This document shows, one piece after another, positions 7,352 through 11,784 of a DNA stretch of 11,784 bases (within the stretch, counting starts at the first letter, position 1; each line of letters opens with the position of its first letter). The translations under genes and the position numbers were made by a program. The DNA comes from Enterovirga sp. (lineage in GTDB: Bacteria > Pseudomonadota > Alphaproteobacteria > Rhizobiales > Beijerinckiaceae). The stretch covers positions 1 through 11,784 of the forward strand of contig JAQGJZ010000503.1 of NCBI GenBank assembly GCA_028290385.1. Direction: 5' to 3'. The notes beneath the pieces were generated by a model, which was given only the letters and a program-made list of their open reading frames with translations, had not been told where the DNA came from and made no database searches.

Positions 7352-9729
7352 GTGGACGACCGCCTCAGAGCCGAGAGGATGCGTGGTGGCGTTGCGGGGA
7401 AAGCATCCAGAAACTTGGCTGCCGGCCCGAGGGCCGCGCCGACCGCGTTCGCCGTTGCTGCGAACGCGCCTCCCAGGCCTGACTCGCCTGCACCCTTCAT
7501 CCCCAATGGATGAAAGGGGCTCGGGGTAACGCGATGGCCGAGCCGGATCCGCGGCAGATCGGGCGCACGCGGAAGGAGGTATGCCTTGAAGCGATCCGCG
7601 TTCAGCCGACCCTTGTGGTCGCTCGGCATGCGCTCCCAAAGCGCCGCACCGATCCCCATTGCCACGGCGCCCCGGATCTGGCCGTCGACAAGGTCGGGGT
7701 TCACGACGTGCCCACAATCATGCACGACGGCGTAGTCCAGAACTTTCGTGACGCCGGTCGCGTAACAGACCTCGACGGCAGCAGCGTGCACCGAATACGG
7801 AAAGGACGGGTAGGCGCTGATGCGGCCGTGTTCATCCGGGGCGTGGCGGACGTTCTCAGCCTTGTACGACCGAGTTGCCTGAAGCGGCAGATCAACGGCC
7901 GCTGCTGCCGTGAAGGTATGCGTGTAGACGGCGAGCGCAGCCCGGGCGAATGGAACCGCGTGGTCGGGGGATCGACGGCTTACGAGTTGTCCTGCGCGGT
8001 AGACGACATCGTCTTCTTCGGTTTCGAGAAGGTTCGCGCCGCAGCGAGCCAGCTTGGCGGCGACCTCCTGCGCAGCCGCGACTGCGGCCGCGCCGCCAAA
8101 CATCAAGCTCCGGCTGCTTGTATTCCCCACGCCGAACGGGTTGAGGTCAGTGTCGCCCTGCACGACACGGATCGCATCTGGCGGAAGACCAAAGACGTCC
8201 CCGACAAGTTGAGCGATGCCGGTTTCGTTGCCACCCCCAGGAGAAGTCACGCTTGTAAGCACGACCACCTCGCCCGAGGGATCGACCCGGACCGTCGAGG
8301 TTTCGAATCCGCTGGGGAGCGCCCCAGGGAAGGACGCACCCTCAGGCGTGAGCTCGAATGCGAAGCCCTGCCCTACCACCTTGCGGCGTCTGGCCACCGT
8401 GACCGCCGGCGCCGGCCAGGCCGGGACCGCCAGCATCGCCCGAAGATCGTCCAATGCGCCCGGGTAATCGCCGCTGTCGATGAGCATGCCCGAGGGCAGT
8501 CGATATGGCAGCTTCTCCTTCGGGAGGACATTCAGCCGCCGGAGTTCTAGTGGGTCGACCCCAAGCTCGGTCGCGAGCCGATCGACAGCTCGTTCCATGA
8601 CGAGGTTCGCGATCTCCTTCCCGTAACCGCGCACGCCCTGCCAAGGCGGCTTGTTCGTCGTGACGAGCTTGCACTCCACCTTGCAGTTCGGAATATCGTA
8701 GACGCTCGGAAACAGGGCGGCGGCGACGAGGCCCATCTGCCAGCCACCCCCTGCCCCAACCGAACCGATGTCAACAGTCATCTTGTTGCAGAATGCGACC
8801 ATCCGGCCATCGGCCCGAGCCGCGAGGGCGTAGGTATGATGCTGCTCGCGACCGCGCGCCAGGAAGCACTCCTGGCGATCCTCGACGAATACGACCGGTT
8901 TCCCGAACTCGCGTGCAAGAGCGCCGACAAGAACTTCCTCAGGGTGCCCGACCATCTTCAGTCCGAACGTGCCACCCATATTTGGAGCTACGATACGGAC
9001 TTGACCCTCCCTAAGCCGAAGCGCCTGGGCCACTGCCCAGCGGGAGGGATGCGGCATTTGGAACGTGCCCGTCAGCGTCAAACGATGGGCGCGAGCATCC
9101 CACTCGGCGATGTAGACGCGGGTTTCCATGGGGGCGCTCGTTGAGGAGTCGACGCTGACTTCGCCTCCGACGACGACGTCGGCCGACGCAAAGACGCTCT
9201 CGGGATCCCCCGTCCGGATCAGGTCGCGCGCCGCAACGTTTGTACCCCAGCTCGCATGCACTGCCTCGGCGGACACGAGTGCGGTGGCCGTGTCCAAGAT
9301 CGGGGCACCGGGCCGGTACTTCACCTTGACCACAGAAGCCGCGTGGCGAGCCGCGCCAGCACTGGTCGCAAGTACCGCAGCCACCGGCTCGCCGACGTAG
9401 AGGACCTCGCCGACCGCCAGCGAGCGTACGTCCAGCGGACCCGGGAAGCGGTCCTTCGCAAAACGAGATGGAGTAGGATCCGTGACGCGGGCGAGATCAG
9501 CTCCGGTCACGACTGCCACCGCGCCAGGAACCGCAACCGCAGCATCCTTGTCGATCGCAAGAATCTGCGCCCGAGCCTCCGTACTTCGAACGACACGCAG
9601 GTGGAGGGCGCCGGCCGGGATGAAGTCCGCAGCAAACGCGGCCCGCCCTGACACAAAGGAGTCCGCCTCGAGACGCGGGACGCTTGTCCCAGCCGCGCGA
9701 CCGGCCAGTATGCCGGGATCGGCGGTCAC
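7348..9729 (-). CDS. Molybdenum hydroxylase large subunit, molybdopterin-binding (xanthine dehydrogenase family)
   Basis: The 793-aa catalytic subunit holding the molybdopterin cytosine dinucleotide-type cofactor; it hydroxylates a carbon next to a ring nitrogen or an aldehyde carbon using water. The N-terminal Ald_Xan_dh_C-like domain begins at about residue 20, with VGEPVAAVLA at 112-121. Mo-cofactor motifs are NMGGTFGLK (250-258), GVRGYGKE (365-372), SPGGGNETGIAQ (496-507) and GMKGAGESG (743-751). E749 is the expected catalytic glutamate. The AYRCSFR loop of genuine form I CO dehydrogenase is absent; GVRGYGKE occupies that place, so this is not a CO oxidiser. It starts with GTG at 9729, overlapping the upstream stop (GTGA), with GAGG about 10 nt before. 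The substrate is unknown; N-heteroaromatics such as nicotinate- or quinoline-like compounds are typical for relatives. Confidence 0.94.
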   Translation of the reverse strand: MTADPGILAGRAAGTSVPRLEADSFVSGRAAFAADFIPAGALHLRVVRSTEARAQILAIDKDAAVAVPGAVAVVTGADLARVTDPTPSRFAKDRFPGPLDVRSLAVGEVLYVGEPVAAVLATSAGAARHAASVVKVKYRPGAPILDTATALVSAEAVHASWGTNVAARDLIRTGDPESVFASADVVVGGEVSVDSSTSAPMETRVYIAEWDARAHRLTLTGTFQMPHPSRWAVAQALRLREGQVRIVAPNMGGTFGLKMVGHPEEVLVGALAREFGKPVVFVEDRQECFLARGREQHHTYALAARADGRMVAFCNKMTVDIGSVGAGGGWQMGLVAAALFPSVYDIPNCKVECKLVTTNKPPWQGVRGYGKEIANLVMERAVDRLATELGVDPLELRRLNVLPKEKLPYRLPSGMLIDSGDYPGALDDLRAMLAVPAWPAPAVTVARRRKVVGQGFAFELTPEGASFPGALPSGFETSTVRVDPSGEVVVLTSVTSPGGGNETGIAQLVGDVFGLPPDAIRVVQGDTDLNPFGVGNTSSRSLMFGGAAAVAAAQEVAAKLARCGANLLETEEDDVVYRAGQLVSRRSPDHAVPFARAALAVYTHTFTAAAAVDLPLQATRSYKAENVRHAPDEHGRISAYPSFPYSVHAAAVEVCYATGVTKVLDYAVVHDCGHVVNPDLVDGQIRGAVAMGIGAALWERMPSDHKGRLNADRFKAYLLPRAPDLPRIRLGHRVTPSPFHPLGMKGAGESGLGGAFAATANAVGAALGPAAKFLDAFPATPPRILSALRRSST

Positions 9730-10664
9730 GCCCGCTGCCTCAGGGCATGGGGCGCACTACCCTCGTGGATCACGTTCGAGATACGGCCGAGATGCTGAAC
9801 GGCCACCTCGACGCGATCACCGGGCCTGAGCCAGGGAAAGCGCTCAGGACCGAAGGTCTGGGAGAGTTCGACGATGCATCCGGTCGCACAAGTCCCCGAT
9901 CCGATGATGTCGCCGGGCTGCAACCGTGTTCCGCGTGATGCAAACGCAACCATCTCCTCGAACGACCAATAAATGTCCGCAAGGTTGCCTCGGGTGTACT
10001 CTGCCCCGTTCACGGCGGCTGTCATCTCCAGGTCGAACGCGGCGCCTTTGCGGTATGGCTCGAGCTCATCCGCGGTGACGAGGCATGGCCCCATCGTGGA
10101 GGCGAAATCCTTACCCTTTGCAGGACCGAGCCCGACAGCCATCTCCTTGCGCTGCAGGTCGCGCGCACTCCAGTCGTTCAGGACCATATATCCGACGATG
10201 CAACGACCCGCGTCCTCTGGGGAAATATCTGACCCACCCGCCCCGATGACGGCCGCGACCTCCACCTCGAAATCCATCATTTCAGTGCCGGGCGCCATCC
10301 GTATCGGGGCGCCGTGACCGGCCAGCGCGGCAGGATTACTGAAGTAGAAGACCGGTATCTCATACCACTCGTTCGGCAGATCCTGCCCCCGGCTCCTCCG
10401 CCCGGCGCGCGCGTGCTGCTCGAACGCATAGAAGTCTCGAAAGCTCGGAGGCCGCGGGATCGGGGGCAAAAGCGTCAGCGACTCCAGTGCGAGCACCTCT
10501 GCCGGCTGGCTGCGGGCGAGCTCTCCGGCGCGTTCAAGCGCCTCCCCGTCATCACCTAGAAGCGAAACCAGCGGCCTTCCTGGCGCAAGCGCGTGCACGC
10601 TCTCGCCGACGACCAGTCCAACCCGCTCGGTAAGCTGCGTGTCTACGAAGGATACCCAGCGCAA
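9726..10664 (-). CDS. Fumarylacetoacetase (FAH)-family hydrolase
   Basis: A 312-aa enzyme of the FAH fold, which hydrolyses C-C bonds of beta-diketo acids or acts as decarboxylase, hydratase or acylpyruvase. The active site closely mirrors mammalian fumarylacetoacetase: RDFYAFEQHA gives metal ligand D77 and catalytic-type H84 (counterparts of D126/H133). DFEVEVAAVIG gives E133 and E135, VLNDWSARDLQ gives D164, GKDF gives K185, and GSGTCATG carries the conserved Thr at 258. It is about 100 residues shorter than eukaryotic FAH. The initiator is unclear: a TGA immediately precedes a TTG at 10679, while a second TTG at 10664 has GGGGG 5 nt upstream and begins MRWVSFVD, the usual family opening, so 10664 is preferred. 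Its stop overlaps the large-subunit GTG. It is the first gene after the promoter. Confidence 0.9.
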   Translation of the reverse strand: MRWVSFVDTQLTERVGLVVGESVHALAPGRPLVSLLGDDGEALERAGELARSQPAEVLALESLTLLPPIPRPPSFRDFYAFEQHARAGRRSRGQDLPNEWYEIPVFYFSNPAALAGHGAPIRMAPGTEMMDFEVEVAAVIGAGGSDISPEDAGRCIVGYMVLNDWSARDLQRKEMAVGLGPAKGKDFASTMGPCLVTADELEPYRKGAAFDLEMTAAVNGAEYTRGNLADIYWSFEEMVAFASRGTRLQPGDIIGSGTCATGCIVELSQTFGPERFPWLRPGDRVEVAVQHLGRISNVIHEGSAPHALRQRA

Positions 10665-10692
10665 GTCTGCCCCCGACAATCACACGCGACGT

Positions 10693-10717
10693 AAACAGCC
10701 TTTTAAAACGTCTGTTT
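10693..10717. promoter_or_regulatory. Inverted repeat overlapping the operon promoter, probable TetR-family operator
   Basis: AAACAG (10693-10698) and CTGTTT (10712-10717) are perfect inverted arms spaced by 13 bp. Nested within are TTTTAAAA (10701-10708) and a second, offset repeat AAAC-N4-GTTT (10706-10717), reminiscent of PsrA-type boxes. The element covers most of the promoter spacer, the -10 box and the likely start site, the classical place for repression. The TetR gene at the operon's end is the natural candidate to bind here; that pairing is inference. Confidence 0.5.
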
Positions 10718-10727
10718 CGGTCGTCAA
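10700..10727 (-). promoter_or_regulatory. Candidate sigma-70-type promoter of the molybdenum hydroxylase operon
   Basis: On the minus strand TTGACG (10722-10727, 5 of 6 to consensus) is followed after 16 bp by TAAAAG (10700-10705, 4 of 6). Transcription would start near 10693, 14 or 29 nt before the two possible TTG starts of the FAH-family gene. It is the only AT-rich island in the area, and lies where the operon promoter is needed. Confidence 0.5.
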
Positions 10728-10971
10728 GCCGGCCGGCGCTCGTCGCGATCTGAACGCCTAAGTCTTCCGTGGATGCGGATCCTGGCGCCCTGAACATCCT
10801 GCGCCCGCTATCGCCCGACGAGCCTTCGATGATCACGGCGGCTCATAGCTGCCGCCAGTTTCTCGGAGGTCGGCCTGCTCGGAGAGGACCAGGGCGGCGG
10901 TCCACATCAGTTCGCTATAGGCGAGCCCAGCAGCTGCTTCCGACCCTGCTCAGACGACCATGAACAGTTGA

Positions 10972-10998
10972 TCTGCTTTCGGGCGCGCCAGGAGCGGA
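10972..10998. repeat. Palindromic repeat copy 1 (TCTGCTTTC...AGCGGA)
   Basis: TCTGCT (10972-10977) pairs with AGCGGA (10993-10998), with one wobble, around a GC-rich loop. It shares the pattern YGCTTTC...GGAGCGGA with the copy about 75 bp downstream. AGCGGAC-type palindromes are, to my recollection, common dispersed intergenic elements in Hyphomicrobiales genomes. Confidence 0.4.
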
Positions 10999-11048
10999 CT
11001 CCACCGACATGGGCGCAAATCGGCCGGCTTTGGGAGGATGCCCTCACG

Positions 11049-11073
11049 TCCGCTTTCAGCGTTCGGAGCGGAC
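11049..11073. repeat. Palindromic repeat copy 2 (GTCCGCTTTC...GGAGCGGAC)
   Basis: GTCCGCT (11049-11055) and AGCGGAC (11067-11073) form a perfect 7-bp stem with an 11-nt loop. A further GTCCGCT at 11142-11148 and AGCAGAC at 11189-11195 could be a more decayed third unit. Confidence 0.45.
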
Positions 11074-11287
11074 CTCCTCGGGATGGACCTGGACTGTCCG
11101 ACAAGGGTGGAAACCGGCCTCAACGCGACAGCGTATCTGAGGTCCGCTGCCCGGTGAGCCCTTTGGGGCTGGCGAGGCCCTTCCCGAGAGCAGACGTCCC
11201 GCCTGAACGGAGGCAATGCCCTCTGGGTGTTCGGGCGGGGTTGGGGAGCCCTGGCTCGAGTTGCAGCGAGAGTTGGTCGAGCCCCTG

Positions 11288-11578
11288 TCAGCTCAAGCTC
11301 TCACGCGCTCTCCTGAAGGCACGACGGCCCGCCCATGCCATGAAGGCCGCCATGGCGCCGACTCCGACCAAGGTCGGCAGGCTGCCGCCGAGAAGGCCAC
11401 CGGCCAGCGCGGCCCAGCCCCACAGGATCGCCAGGAACCAGCAGAACAGGCCGCGCGCGAGATGCCCGCCCTTACGGGCAACGTTCACGCTGCCCTTGGC
11501 GATACGCGTCGTGGATTGCACAGCCCTGACGAGGGCGTCTTCCCCCGTCTGCCAGTCCGGGCCGGGCTTTCGGATCAT
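11288..11578 (-). CDS. Small membrane protein of unknown function
   Basis: I do not recognise a family. The product is 96 aa with a hydrophilic first 40 residues (MIRKPGPDWQTGEDALVRAV, then a basic stretch ending ARKGGHLARG). Two hydrophobic segments follow, LFCWFLAILWGWAALAGGLL (about 45-64) and LPTLVGVGAMAAFMAWAG (about 67-84), separated by a short glycine/serine turn, and then a strongly basic tail (RRAFRRARESLS). This looks like a membrane hairpin with both ends on the cytoplasmic side. The ATG at 11578 overlaps the preceding stop codon (TGATG); an adjacent GTG at 11581 would add one residue. The tight overlap with the upstream gene argues that it is real and functions with that gene's product. 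Confidence in coding status is fair, in function none. Confidence 0.6.
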   Translation of the reverse strand: MIRKPGPDWQTGEDALVRAVQSTTRIAKGSVNVARKGGHLARGLFCWFLAILWGWAALAGGLLGGSLPTLVGVGAMAAFMAWAGRRAFRRARESLS

Positions 11579-11784
11579 CACGCGGCCTGCCGCGCTTTGA
11601 GTGCGGCCAGCCGTTCGGCGACGGTTGCGCTCTTCTGCAGCCCATCGATCTCCGCGACGCGGTTGATTGTTTCAGCATCGGCCCGCGCGAAGCCGACCCC
11701 ATCCAAGCCGGCCATGGCGCGATCGAAGGCCCGCTCGGCGGCATCCACCTTCGGCTCTGCGGACCGATCGGGTCGCGCGGGTCC
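11578..11784 (-). CDS. C-terminal end of an unrecognised protein (5' end outside window)
   Basis: The last 68 codons of a minus-strand gene entering from the right edge, stop TGA at 11578-11580. The visible part is charged and alanine-rich without membrane segments: a proline/arginine/acid linker, then AERAFDRAMAGLDGVGFARA, DAETINRVAEID and SATVAERLAALKARQAA, likely helical. No motif allows assignment; an accessory or mobilization-type protein is conceivable but unsupported. Its stop overlaps the start of the small membrane protein gene, so the two form a co-translated pair. Confidence 0.6.
   Translation of the reverse strand, partial: GPARPDRSAEPKVDAAERAFDRAMAGLDGVGFARADAETINRVAEIDGLQKSATVAERLAALKARQAA

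Larger units (their letters stand above)
10728..11287. other. Intergenic region, about 560 bp, no convincing gene
   Basis: No frame here has a recognisable domain together with a ribosome binding site. A minus-strand open stretch (10833-10949) reads AYSELMWTAALVLSEQADLR, which has gene-like composition but only 38 codons and no identified parent; it may be a decayed fragment. The right half carries the GTCCGCT/AGCGGAC-type hairpins listed separately. Confidence 0.5.

Noticed and set aside
7510..8550. Plus-strand open frame of 346 codons
   Set aside because: It lies wholly antisense to the molybdopterin large subunit, whose motifs are unmistakable; an open antisense frame is expected in GC-rich DNA.
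7348..9729. Annotation as aerobic carbon monoxide dehydrogenase CoxL
   Set aside because: The active-site loop motif AYRCSFR is missing and the gene order and neighbours fit a catabolic hydroxylase instead.
10833..10949. Minus-strand stretch reading AYSELMWTAALVLSEQADLR, possible gene fragment
   Set aside because: Only 38 codons between stops, no parent family identified and no ribosome binding site, so not called.
10968..11600. Plus-strand open frame of 210 codons over the right intergenic region
   Set aside because: Proline/arginine/serine-rich with no domain, and antisense to the small membrane protein gene that is better supported by its overlap with an upstream gene.
1..11784. tRNA genes, insertion sequences, CRISPR arrays, defence systems
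   Set aside because: No cloverleaf-type sequence, transposase frame, regularly spaced repeat or defence domain was seen on either strand.

Overview
The window is GC-rich and its protein families (TRAP and MHS transporters, a CO-dehydrogenase-like molybdenum hydroxylase, TetR control, a TadG-like remnant) suggest a metabolically versatile alphaproteobacterium, probably of the Hyphomicrobiales. That placement is inferred from composition and family flavour, not from a marker gene.

Left edge (1-1200): a TRAP-transporter periplasmic binding protein runs leftward off the window. It is separated by about 500 bp of gene-free DNA from a rightward DHH-family phosphoesterase (1201-2145). Between that gene and the next cluster lies about 860 bp holding an 8-bp-stem hairpin, a frameshifted TadG-like pilus gene remnant (2239-2597, minus), and otherwise nothing I recognise.

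Centre (3010-10727): the main content is a seven-gene block on the minus strand. In transcription order it encodes a fumarylacetoacetase-family hydrolase, the large (Mo cofactor), medium (FAD) and small (2Fe-2S) subunits of a molybdenum hydroxylase, a cyclase-family metal hydrolase, an MHS-family symporter, and, after a hairpin, a TetR regulator. The first five genes overlap or nearly abut, with two GTGA stop/start overlaps, so they are very probably co-translated. A candidate promoter with a 25-bp inverted repeat across its spacer and -10 lies just upstream of the first gene, a plausible TetR-family operator. The set reads as uptake of an organic acid or heteroaromatic compound, hydroxylation, ring or amide hydrolysis, and C-C bond hydrolysis of a beta-diketo product. 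The substrate cannot be read from the sequence.

Right edge (10728-11784): about 600 bp without a convincing gene, containing two GTCCGCT...AGCGGAC-type hairpins. Then come a small two-segment membrane protein and the C-terminal end of an unrecognised protein, also on the minus strand and translationally overlapped. No RNA gene, insertion sequence, CRISPR array or origin was seen.
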